From a virus, in IMG/VR virus record IMGVR_UViG_3300048833_000639, positions 1 through 20,605 of that record: a stretch of DNA of 20,605 bases. The stretch is one strand, 5' to 3'. Below are positions 6,847 to 12,477 of the stretch, one piece after another (the stretch's first letter is position 1; each line of letters starts with the position of its first letter). The translations under genes were made by a program, and so were the position numbers. The notes under the pieces were generated by a model that made no database searches, was not told the DNA's origin, and saw only the letters and a program-made list of their open reading frames with translations.

Positions 6847-7158
6847 ATGAGCACGACCGACGCCTACATCGCCCTGCGCGACCATCTCGCCGTCAATCCG
6901 CGGGAAGCGACCTGCATCGACACCGATTACGGCACCATCAGCACCCTGCTGCACACCGCGATGTGCGAGACCGCTAAGTCCGAAGAGCCCCTGCCGCCCT
7001 GCTACCTGCGGCACATGGGCTATTTCAGCTACAGCCTGGTTGCGACCGCTCGCACCCAGACCGAGCGCGCCCTGCTCACGACCTACGCGAAGAACCTCCT
7101 CGAGCACCTGGTCGAGTTCCACCTGGCCGAGAGCCAGATCACCGTCCCCGAGGCCTGA
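6847..7158 (+). CDS. Hypothetical protein, 103 aa
   Basis: The ATG at 6847 follows the previous stop by 3 bp, with GGAG as a near ribosome site. The mostly helical soluble protein has three cysteines (EATCID, AMCETA, PPCYLR) and a central aromatic patch (HMGYFSYSLVATA). The cysteine spacing does not match a metal-binding motif I know. It is probably cotranslated with the 6631 and 7162 genes. Confidence 0.65.
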   Translation: MSTTDAYIALRDHLAVNPREATCIDTDYGTISTLLHTAMCETAKSEEPLPPCYLRHMGYFSYSLVATARTQTERALLTTYAKNLLEHLVEFHLAESQITVPEA

Positions 7159-7161
7159 GCC

Positions 7162-7440
7162 ATGAAGATCACCTTCAACACCGGGCGCCTCTACACCAAG
7201 GCCGGGCAGATCATCACCGCGGAATGGGACGCCGATCGCGAGCAGATCCATTTCAACGACCACAGCCGCATGATCACCGGCACCGTCGAAGCCCCGAGCT
7301 GGGACACCTTCTTCACGACACCGGGCGGGCTCGCCGCCTACCTGATGGCCCGCTACGACCGGCTCGAATACCAGATGACCCCGGAATGCCTCGAGCTGCG
7401 CCGCGACGACGCCGCGACCGTCCACCTCTTCCGGATCTGA
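7162..7440 (+). CDS. Hypothetical protein, 92 aa
   Basis: The ATG at 7162 follows the previous stop by 3 bp. The N-terminal half is beta-rich (MKITFNTGRLYTKAGQIITAEW). The second half carries aromatic residues (SWDTFFTTPGGLAAYLMARYDRLEY). Small, soluble and without recognised motifs. It is the last gene before a strong terminator at 7451-7480. Confidence 0.65.
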   Translation: MKITFNTGRLYTKAGQIITAEWDADREQIHFNDHSRMITGTVEAPSWDTFFTTPGGLAAYLMARYDRLEYQMTPECLELRRDDAATVHLFRI

Positions 7441-7450
7441 ACACCTTTCC

Positions 7451-7480
7451 AGGGCAGCCTCAGCGCTGCCCTTCTTTTTT
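7451..7480 (+). terminator. Intrinsic terminator
   Basis: GGGCAGC and GCTGCCC pair around CTCAGC and are followed by TTCTTTTTT. It lies 10 bp after the stop of the 7162 gene. Confidence 0.85.
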
Positions 7481-7507
7481 ACCCCTCCCCTGCCCTATAC
7501 CTCGCCC

Positions 7508-7783
7508 ATGGCAAGGATCTATTCGGTCACCCACGGCCGCTCCGAGCGCTTCTTCCCCTCGAGGACGAAAGCCATCACCGAAGCCCAAGACCTCGGCTCC
7601 TCGAAGGTCTGGTGCTATGAGCCCCTGACCCTTGCGGCCGGCGAGCTCCAGACCCTGATGCTCAACGGGCAGCGCTGGTGGTTCTCCCGCAAGCAGATCC
7701 ACAAGACGGGCACGATCGCCCCAGAGCCACCCATGGTCCAGGCAGAGGCACAGGGGCAGGGCTCCGGCGCCGGGCACGGTTGA
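7508..7783 (+). CDS. Hypothetical protein with repeat-derived tail, 91 aa
   Basis: The ATG at 7508 follows CCTATACCTCGCCC with no clear Shine-Dalgarno. CTATAC may be a -10 so close that the message is almost leaderless. The body (MARIYSVTHGRSERFF..., then QRWWFSRKQIHK) is basic and aromatic. The last 20 or so residues (QAEAQGQGSGAGHG) are low complexity. They are encoded by a copy of the GGGGCAGGGxTCCG repeat also found in non-coding DNA near 11295, so the C-terminus may have been extended by that element. Function is unknown. Confidence 0.55.
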   Translation: MARIYSVTHGRSERFFPSRTKAITEAQDLGSSKVWCYEPLTLAAGELQTLMLNGQRWWFSRKQIHKTGTIAPEPPMVQAEAQGQGSGAGHG

Positions 7784-7835
7784 CTCTCCCCGGCCGCGGG
7801 CAGATGTTCCGGTTTCGTTCTCACCGGAGCCGACC

Positions 7836-8048
7836 ATGACCAGAGAGATGGGCTGGACCCTCACCGACAGCCAGTGGCAGGTGGAGCTCGTCCGGCGCGA
7901 CCGCACCATCGAGAAGATCGCCTACACCAACTACTTCTTCGCCGCGGACGCCGCCTACAAGGCAGCCTTGACCGAGCTGCCCAACGACAAGATCCTCTTC
8001 CGCAACCGGGCCAGGATCATCCGGCGCAACTGGGAGGGCGATCTATGA
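7836..8048 (+). CDS. Hypothetical protein, 70 aa
   Basis: The ATG at 7836 is preceded by CCGGAGCCGACC, with GGAG as ribosome site and a small CCGGT...ACCGG hairpin. A TTGACT at 7780-7785 may be part of its promoter. The product (MTREMGWTLTDSQWQVELVRRD) is basic overall with a helix of alanine and tyrosine in the middle and an Arg-rich end (NRARIIRRNW). Nucleic-acid binding is possible from charge alone. The stop overlaps the 8045 gene by 4 nt. Confidence 0.6.
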   Translation: MTREMGWTLTDSQWQVELVRRDRTIEKIAYTNYFFAADAAYKAALTELPNDKILFRNRARIIRRNWEGDL

Positions 8049-8230
8049 CCGAGCCGACAGACACACCACCCGTCGACGCCTACCCGAGAGCCCTGGCAAG
8101 GATCCAGGAGCTCACCGGCTGCCTGGAAGGGACACCGGAAGAGGCAGAGCTGATCGCCCTCACAGAGGCTGTCCAGACCTTCGAGAGCGCCCTCACCCAC
8201 CTGGTCGACACCATGGGTAAGACGCCCTGA
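8045..8230 (+). CDS. HigA-N-terminus-like small protein, 61 aa
   Basis: Starts by ATGA overlap at 8045. The pattern YPRALARIQELTGCLEGTPEEAELIALTEAVQ recalls the N-terminal helical region of HigA-type antitoxins (Y-x-A-L-x-R-I-x-x-L ... GTPE-x-x-EL). The DNA-binding helix-turn-helix that should follow is absent. It could be a stand-alone decoy or partner domain, or just a similar two-helix protein. No toxin gene is recognisable next to it. It is the last gene before the large gene-free region. Confidence 0.55.
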   Translation: MTEPTDTPPVDAYPRALARIQELTGCLEGTPEEAELIALTEAVQTFESALTHLVDTMGKTP

Positions 8231-8445
8231 GAGGTTGCGCCGACGTCAACCTTCGTTTCCCGATGCCCCAAATCCGACAACCTTCAGCCGGTCCAGCCCG
8301 CCCGAACACCGATCCAAAGGTTGTCATGGCGCAACCCTGAAACGGTGCCCAGATACCGCAAAACGCCCAAAAGGTTGTCCGTAGGTTGTCGCCAGGTTGA
8401 CGCCGGCAACCCTCGAACCCGTTTTTCCCGAAAGACGACAACCTT
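8231..8445. repeat. Iteron-like array, ten AAGGTTGTC-type sites in both orientations
   Basis: Forward copies begin at 8232, 8317, 8371, 8382 and 8393. Reverse copies (GACAACCTT type) lie at 8246, 8276, 8329, 8405 and 8437. The core GGTTG is constant; the following two bases vary (TC, AC, CG or CC). Spacing is irregular, but three forward copies are 11 bp apart, one helical turn (8371, 8382, 8393). No gene occupies this stretch. Dense short repeats in a non-coding region are typical of replication origins or of a multi-site operator. Confidence 0.65.
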
Positions 8446-8456
8446 CAGAGCAACAG

Positions 8457-8795
8457 AGGATCGACGCTACGGGCACAGAGAAGCTCACCGGCAGCGACCA
8501 TAGAGAGACAGACGACACCGACAGCACCCGAAGAGACCGACGCTCAGAGACGACCCCAGAGAGCAGCGCAGAAAAGCCCAGCCAGGTCAGGACCGGAAAC
8601 ATATCCGAGAGAGGACCAGGAGCAGGAGCACAGAGAGAGCGCTCACCACAGAGAGCAGCACCCATAGAGAGGACCGGAGACGAGCACCCGGTGTGAGGTG
8701 CGAGAGAGGGTAGACGCATAGAGGGGCCGGTGCGTGTGGTGAGAAACGAAGAGGTGTGATGAGGAACGGAGAGGGGATCGTAGAGAGGAGGAAGG
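8457..8795 (+). repeat. Purine-rich tract with repeated ATAGAGAG / CAGAGAG words
   Basis: The plus strand is dominated by A and G, with words such as CATAGAGAG, CCAGAGAGC, CGAGAGAGG, CACAGAGAG and GTAGAGAGG recurring roughly every 15-45 bp. No credible gene is present. The bias ends abruptly at about 8810, after a perfect palindrome CGCGGCGCCGCG (8797-8808), beyond which the strand becomes C-rich. Confidence 0.5.
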
Positions 8796-8934
8796 GCGCG
8801 GCGCCGCGGTTCTCCACGGTCATCCTCGGCAGCCCAGGAACCTCCCACGGCCGCACCACACCCGCAAGCACCCGTCACAGCCCTCACCGCACCAGTTGAC
8901 GCTGCTCGAACCCTGTATCTCTCCAAGCGCGCCT

Positions 8935-9101
8935 GCGCTATGTTCTGAAAGTCGACAGCGCGATGTCTCGGGCGCGCGATCGAGTGGTTCGCCTCTGGGA
9001 GGCAGAACCTGCTTTCTGTGTTGTTGATAGGCGTCGTCCGAGACCGGCGCCAACCTTAAAGGGCACGCACTGGCTCAGGAGCTGGTCGTGCCCTTCTTTT
9101 T
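8935..9101 (+). ncRNA. Possible small structured RNA ending at a terminator
   Basis: A TTGACG box (8896-8901) and weak -10 candidates precede this stretch. It holds a hairpin GGTTC-GCCTC-TGG-GAGGC-A-GAACC (about 8987-9009) and ends in a strong terminator at 9058-9101, with no open frame of note. A short transcript of about 160 nt is therefore plausible. I do not recognise an RNA family. It could instead be an attenuated leader. Confidence 0.3.
9058..9101 (+). terminator. Intrinsic terminator
   Basis: AAAGGGCACG pairs with CGTGCCCTT across a 19-nt apical segment that can itself pair partly (CTGGCTC...GAGCTGG), followed by CTTTTT. There is no annotated gene immediately upstream. Confidence 0.75.
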
Positions 9102-9142
9102 GGACACCTGACTCCCATGGGAACGCGGCCGGATGAGCCCTA

Positions 9143-9218
9143 TTCCCTGCCATCACCCTTCTCTTACTTATACCTCTCTTAGACAGGTGTATTATATTAG
9201 TAGGGCGATGGCAGGGAA
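9143..9218. repeat. Long inverted repeat around an AT-rich core
   Basis: TTCCCTGCCATC (9143-9154) and GATGGCAGGGAA (9207-9218) are perfect 12-bp inverted arms. The 52-bp spacer is far more AT-rich than its surroundings (TTACTTATACC..., GTATTATATTAG) and shows partial inner pairing (TATACCT with AGGTGTAT). It could be a DNA-unwinding element, a control site or a large hairpin. It is gene-free. Confidence 0.6.
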
Positions 9219-9373
9219 CTCACGCTCCGGCGTCGGGCCATGGCACCCCTCTCCTCTCCAAGGCTCTCCATGGTGAAGGAAAGGTCATCCGGCTGCGGTG
9301 ACGGTTTCGGCGGATCCCTTTTAAGCACAACCTGTCCGCACCGTCCCAGCCCTGCCGACAGCGCAGATGATCC

Positions 9374-9434
9374 TGAAGTATTCTCTTGAAGTCAGAGCAG
9401 AAGCACTGACGCAGCAACGCAAGGAGATACTTCA
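9374..9434 (+). promoter_or_regulatory. Structured leader of the 9435 gene
   Basis: TGAAGTAT (9374-9381) is complementary to ATACTTCA (9427-9434), which lies between the ribosome site AAGGAG (9421-9426) and the ATG. Inside, GTCAG (9391) can pair with CTGAC (9406), and GCAGCAACGC (9411-9420) carries the shared leader motif. A closed hairpin would place the Shine-Dalgarno next to double-stranded RNA, allowing translational control. Confidence 0.45.
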
Positions 9435-10256
9435 ATGACCACCACTTCTCTTGACCTGAACACCCTCGACGCTCTGTCTGCTTCGCTCGACCTCGACATC
9501 GAAGTCGCCGCGCTCGAAGAAGCCGAGCGAGCTGCCGAGATTGCCGCTCAGGCGGCTGCCAACCCGGCCCCGGCCCAGGCCCCGGCCACCCCGGATGCCG
9601 AGCCCGAGGAGCTCGTCATGCCCTCGCATGTGCCCGGCGTCCTGAAGGACATGGCGAGCAACATCACCGCGCAGCAGATCACCGTGATGACGGATGCGGT
9701 CAACGCCGAGTTCGCCGGGCGCATCGCCTTCGAGCAGTCGATGCCGACGATCTCCTCGAAGATGGTGCCGAACCTCGAAGCCGCGCAGAAGCGCATGACC
9801 AGCGAGAGCGCGGTGCGCGCCTTCTGCGCGATGGACATCGATCCGGGCTTCCTCAACCGCGAGGTCAACACCGGCACGCGCTTCAACGTCTACGCCCTCG
9901 AGAAGATCAACGACCTGGTCGTCGGGCTCACCGCGGGCTTCGTGAAGAACGCCATCAACCGGGCGATGCTGCTCTCGCTCTTCCGGTTCCAGGAGGCGGG
10001 TGTGCCCTTCACCGGATCGGCCGCTGCCGCTGCCGTGTCGGACAAGATCAAGATCGACCGCAAGACGGGCGCGCTGCTCACCCGGCACACCGCCTCGCCC
10101 TCGACGGCGCCGACCCAGAAGAGCCAGGTCATGAACTCGCTCCAGGTGCTCGGCATCGTCACCAGCAACCGCCTGAAGGGCGACAACGAGGTCTTCACGC
10201 TGACCGACACGCCCCAGACCCGCGCACTGAAGGAGGCTCTGCTGCCGACCACCTGA
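9435..10256 (+). CDS. Hypothetical protein beside the iteron region, 273 aa
   Basis: The ATG at 9435 is preceded by AAGGAG at nine bases. Residues 1-60 form an acidic helix (DIEVAALEEAERAAEIAAQAAA) and then a Pro/Ala linker (NPAPAQAPATPDAEPE). The rest is a folded, mainly helical domain. The C-terminal 70 residues (VSDKIKIDRKTGALLTRH..., then LQVLGIVTSNRLKGDNEVFTLTD) look like a winged-helix DNA-binding fold. It is the first gene after the iteron and AT-rich region, so a replication or regulatory protein acting there is possible, though I recognise no Rep family. It is followed by a strong terminator at 10290 and is probably monocistronic. Confidence 0.75.
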   Translation: MTTTSLDLNTLDALSASLDLDIEVAALEEAERAAEIAAQAAANPAPAQAPATPDAEPEELVMPSHVPGVLKDMASNITAQQITVMTDAVNAEFAGRIAFEQSMPTISSKMVPNLEAAQKRMTSESAVRAFCAMDIDPGFLNREVNTGTRFNVYALEKINDLVVGLTAGFVKNAINRAMLLSLFRFQEAGVPFTGSAAAAAVSDKIKIDRKTGALLTRHTASPSTAPTQKSQVMNSLQVLGIVTSNRLKGDNEVFTLTDTPQTRALKEALLPTT

Positions 10257-10289
10257 CCAACCCCGCCTGCCGCATCGGGCATCAACGAG

Positions 10290-10318
10290 AAGGGCGATCC
10301 TCACGGGTCGCCCTTTTT
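10290..10318 (+). terminator. Intrinsic terminator
   Basis: AAGGGCGA and TCGCCCTT pair around TCCTCACGGG, ending in a TTTTT run, 34 bp after the stop of the 9435 gene. Confidence 0.85.
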
Positions 10319-10550
10319 GGTGTCTGGGCGAGAGGGGTTTTGGGGAACGGCGCAGGACCAGGGCTCCACCGCCCACCGTGCCAGGGGCAGGCTCAGGGAG
10401 CCCATGGGGTGCCGAGGGTGCCCATGGGTGCGGTGCAGGGCCGGCCGGTCCCAGGCAGGCGCCCCAGACCAGGCCCAGGCCATTCCTGCAGCTCCCCTGC
10501 CCTGCTCAGCCCAGTGCAGTCCTGCCGACACCCGATTCAGCAGATGCGAA
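10319..10550. repeat. GG/CC-dense non-coding segment with dispersed repeat
   Basis: This gene-free stretch is crowded with CAGG, CCATGGG and GGGGC words. GGGGAACGGCGC (10342-10353), followed 19 bp from its start by GGGCTCCACCGCC, recurs at 11237 with the same offset. CTGCCGACA at 10522 matches 9353 and may be an upstream promoter box. Open frames crossing it are low complexity and unlikely to be genes. Confidence 0.45.
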
Positions 10551-10555
10551 ACTCA

Positions 10556-10570
10556 TCTTGTCAGCAAAGA
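10556..10570 (+). promoter_or_regulatory. Leader motif TTGTCAGCAA with short stem
   Basis: TCTT (10556-10559) and AAGA (10567-10570) flank GTCAGCA, a small version of the hairpin in modules A and B. It lies about 20 bp before the ATG at 10591. Confidence 0.35.
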
Positions 10571-10590
10571 GACACGAAAGAGCGAACGCG

Positions 10591-10731
10591 ATGCACATCA
10601 TGAACCTCACGAACGAGCCCGAGCTCACTGCCGAGGAGATCTTCCACGGGGCGATCAAGACGATCGCCTGCGCGATCTCCGGTGTCGCTGCCGTTGTCGG
10701 CGCTGTCGCCTGGCTCACCCTCGTCTTCTGA
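10591..10731 (+). CDS. Single-span membrane peptide, 46 aa
   Basis: The ATG at 10591 (MHIMNLTNEPEL) lies just after the leader motif, with GAAAGAGCG as a weak ribosome site. A second ATG at 10600 is possible. After an acidic amphipathic N-terminus, residues about 21-45 form a transmembrane helix (AIKTIACAISGVAAVVGAVA). Tiny membrane peptides in phages can be holin-like or inhibitory; this is not shown. The start is chosen by leader position, since the long upstream frame is low complexity. Confidence 0.5.
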   Translation: MHIMNLTNEPELTAEEIFHGAIKTIACAISGVAAVVGAVAWLTLVF

Positions 10732-10767
10732 CCTCAGATAGCTATCCAGCTAGAAAGCCATAAAGCC

Positions 10768-11103
10768 ATGTCCCTCTCGACCACCTACTTCGTCGACCGC
10801 AACATCACCCGCGCGGCCAAGCACCTCGACCTGCTCTTCGCCGCCCTCGACCACAAGCTGCCCCGTGAGGCCAGCAAGCTGCGCTCCCTCAAGGCCATGG
10901 TCGACGAGAACCGCGCCCGTCTCGCCGATCTCGCGGCCCAGTGCCCGGCCCTGACGCCGGCCGAGTTCAACCGTCTCGTCACCGAGCGGGTCCAGGAGAT
11001 CCGCCAGTTCCAGTTCGCCGAGGTGAAGCGCAAGCGTGATGCCCGTGCCCAGCACGAGGCCGAGCGCCAGGAGCTCTTCGCAACCGGTGCGATCGCCGCC
11101 TGA
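10768..11103 (+). CDS. Hypothetical helical protein, 111 aa
   Basis: The ATG at 10768 follows a GATAGCTATC palindrome (10737-10746) by about 20 bp. The product is helical and basic toward its end: LRSLKAMVDENRARLADLAAQC, then FNRLVTERVQEIRQFQFAEVKRKRDARAQHEAERQ, which suggests a coiled coil with a highly charged tail. It could bind nucleic acid or self-associate. No family is recognised. A terminator follows at 11128. Confidence 0.65.
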   Translation: MSLSTTYFVDRNITRAAKHLDLLFAALDHKLPREASKLRSLKAMVDENRARLADLAAQCPALTPAEFNRLVTERVQEIRQFQFAEVKRKRDARAQHEAERQELFATGAIAA

Positions 11104-11127
11104 CAAGTTCCGCGTCCAGGCAGCCAG

Positions 11128-11160
11128 GGGCGCTCATCGCAAGGTGGGCGCCCTTTCATT
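11128..11160 (+). terminator. Probable intrinsic terminator
   Basis: GGGCGC (11128-11133) pairs with GCGCCC (11148-11153), followed by TTTCATTT. It lies 25 bp after the stop of the 10768 gene. Confidence 0.6.
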
Positions 11161-11325
11161 TGGGCAGGCCGAGAGGGGCAGGTGCAGGTCAAGGCCCATG
11201 GGGAGCCATGGCAGATGTGCGTCAGGCGTGCGGGTCGGGGAACGGCGCCGGTTACGGGCTCCGCGGCCGGACCTGGCCGGCGCAGGCTCAGGTGCAGGGG
11301 CAGGGTTCCGCCGCCCGGCCACGCC
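11161..11325. repeat. GG/CC-dense non-coding segment
   Basis: Gene-free, rich in GGGGC, CAGG and CCATGG. It includes the second GGGGAACGGCGC copy (11237-11248) and a CAGGGGCAGGGTTCCG copy (11295-11310) related to the 3' end of the 7508 gene. Confidence 0.4.
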
Positions 11326-11353
11326 AAAAAGCCCCAGGCTGGGTGCCTAGGGC
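11326..11353 (-). terminator. Intrinsic terminator (minus strand)
   Basis: Read on the minus strand, GCCCTAGGC and GCCTGGGGC pair around ACCCA, then TTTTT follows. It lies 21 bp after the stop of the 66-aa gene. Confidence 0.8.
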
Positions 11354-11373
11354 TGGTTGGGGTCGGCTGGCGT

Positions 11374-11574
11374 TCAGGCTTTCTCCTTCTGGCATCTGGG
11401 GAGCAGGCTGATCTGCATCCCGTTGGGCAAGGCCGTTTGGCTGGGCTTGTAGGCCTCGAACAGCTTCAGGCAGTCCATCCGGCTCAGGCCATGGTCGGCG
11501 ACCAGGGCGACCTCGCTGGGTGGCTGCCCGGCCATGTAAAGGATGGTGACGACGGCGAAGGCGTAGGTGAACAT
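11374..11574 (-). CDS. Small exported or membrane protein, 66 aa
   Basis: The start at 11574 (MFTYAFAVVTILYMAG) has GTGAGGG just upstream, which also contains the stop of the previous small gene. The N-terminus is hydrophobic, a signal anchor or cleavable signal. The remainder includes two cysteines (RMDCLKLFEAY and LLPRCQKEKA) and ends basic. It resembles small alphaproteobacterial proteins with a hydrophobic start and a Cys-containing tail, but I have no named family. It is followed by a good terminator. Confidence 0.6.
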   Translation of the reverse strand: MFTYAFAVVTILYMAGQPPSEVALVADHGLSRMDCLKLFEAYKPSQTALPNGMQISLLPRCQKEKA

Positions 11575-11582
11575 GCCGGCCC

Positions 11583-11705
11583 TCACCACAGGCCGGCCAG
11601 GGCAGCAAACCGTGCCCGGGCCAGGCGTGTGATGGGGTGGTCGGCGCCCAGGCTGAACTCGGCCAGGCGCCAGGCGCGGAAGAGGGTCTTGGATCGGGAG
11701 GTCAT
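11583..11705 (-). CDS. Very small basic protein, 40 aa
   Basis: The ATG at 11705 opens MTSRSKTLFRAWRLAEF and runs 40 codons to TGA 11583-11585, immediately before the next gene's start (the stop is part of that gene's ribosome-site region). It is rich in Arg and Trp and helical. There is no convincing Shine-Dalgarno beyond CAGAGACC. Close coupling is the main support, so it is a moderate-confidence call. Confidence 0.4.
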   Translation of the reverse strand: MTSRSKTLFRAWRLAEFSLGADHPITRLARARFAALAGLW

Positions 11706-11773
11706 GGCAGGTCTCTGAGGCTGGGGTGTGCGGGCGCGGGACGCCCCGGCCGCCTATAGGCCAGGCCCGGGGT

Positions 11774-11815
11774 CTCGCGAGAGAAAGCGCGAGCGCTCAT
11801 TGCTGAGCGCTCGCG
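11774..11815 (-). terminator. Perfect 12-bp hairpin after the GG/CC-free gene
   Basis: CGCGAGCGCTCA (11788-11799) and TGAGCGCTCGCG (11804-11815) form a perfect stem with a TTGC loop. On the minus strand CTTTCTC follows, then a TCTCGCGAGA palindrome (11774-11783). It begins 7 bp after the stop of the 204-aa gene. The T run is imperfect, so termination is likely but not certain. It also contains no GG or CC. Confidence 0.6.
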
Positions 11816-11821
11816 TCGTTG

Positions 11822-12436
11822 TCAGACAGTCTCTTCGATCGTCTCGTCTTCGAGCGCGATCTGCTCGTAAGCGATCGCGAGCTTGTCGCAGAGCGCTTTC
11901 GCGAGCGCATTCATGTTGACGTCATACTCATTGCGCTTGTCGCTGCGCTCTTTGATGATGTTGAGCATGCGCAGCGCGTCGAGCGACGATTGATGCTGCG
12001 CTTTCACAGTGCTGTCGTCGACATGCTTGCTGTTCTGATAGACGATGCTCTTGCGAGCGTCGTCGACTTTGATGCTGCTGCTGCAGCACGCGACGATGTC
12101 GCTGAGATGCAGCGTCGTGCGATTGACGTGCGCGTTGATCGCAGTGCGAAACGCGCAATACATCATGACATTGTTGAGCGCGACTTTGTGATTAACGATC
12201 TGCGCGCTGAACTTCACTGCTTTCTCGATCGCATAGATCGCGCGATCGAAGATCGTCGCATCGATCTTATTCTGCATGAAGACAGCGCACAATTCAGCGC
12301 TTGTCGCGAAAGCGTCGCGCATCGCGCTGAGCTTCAGATAGTTTGACGACGAGACGTTGCGCGACTGCGCGACGACGAGACGTGCATCGATCGCAGCGAC
12401 GAAAGCGATCTGAGCGTTATCGATCTTCTTCGACAT
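11822..12436 (-). CDS. Unknown helical protein with no Gly, Pro or Trp, 204 aa (GG/CC-free gene)
   Basis: The start at 12436 (MSKKIDNAQIAFVAAIDARL) is chosen over an upstream ATG at 12526 because the extension looks non-coding and contains the leader motif. The product is predicted largely alpha-helical, with five Cys and many Ala, Asp, Ile and Lys. It has no Gly, Pro or Trp, the residues whose codons need GG or CC. Codon third positions are mostly G or C (Ile is almost always ATC), so it behaves as a normal expressed gene of this genome. Codons GCC, ACC, TCC, CGG and AGG are absent, and junctions avoid C|C and G|G. The ribosome site is necessarily weak (AGAAAGA). A terminator-like hairpin follows the stop. 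No family or function is recognised. Confidence 0.8.
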   Translation of the reverse strand: MSKKIDNAQIAFVAAIDARLVVAQSRNVSSSNYLKLSAMRDAFATSAELCAVFMQNKIDATIFDRAIYAIEKAVKFSAQIVNHKVALNNVMMYCAFRTAINAHVNRTTLHLSDIVACCSSSIKVDDARKSIVYQNSKHVDDSTVKAQHQSSLDALRMLNIIKERSDKRNEYDVNMNALAKALCDKLAIAYEQIALEDETIEETV

Positions 12437-12466
12437 TGTAGTATCTTTCTGTTGAGCGCATGTTAG

Positions 12467-12477
12467 CGCGTTGCTGA
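12467..12477 (-). promoter_or_regulatory. Leader motif TCAGCAACGCG of the GG/CC-free gene
   Basis: On the minus strand this 11-mer is identical to 4403-4413 in leader module A. It ends 30 bp before the ATG at 12436. I did not find a convincing closing stem around it. Confidence 0.4.

Noticed and set aside
8231-8445. CRISPR array
   Set aside because: The repeats are about 9 bp, in both orientations and unevenly spaced, unlike CRISPR repeats with uniform spacers. No cas genes are present.
9432-10376. 314-aa minus-strand open frame
   Set aside because: It is the mirror of the 9435 gene, which has a ribosome site, leader and terminator. The minus product is repetitive in Gly, Arg and His.
10317-10763. 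148-aa plus-strand open frame
   Set aside because: Runs through a terminator region and low-complexity GG/CC-rich DNA, then in the wrong frame through the 46-aa membrane peptide gene.
11819-12346. 175-aa plus-strand open frame inside the GG/CC-free island
   Set aside because: The minus-strand gene has better codon third positions, a start with leader motif and a terminator-like hairpin after its stop. The plus frame also lacks Gly, Pro and Trp only because the DNA rule applies to both strands.
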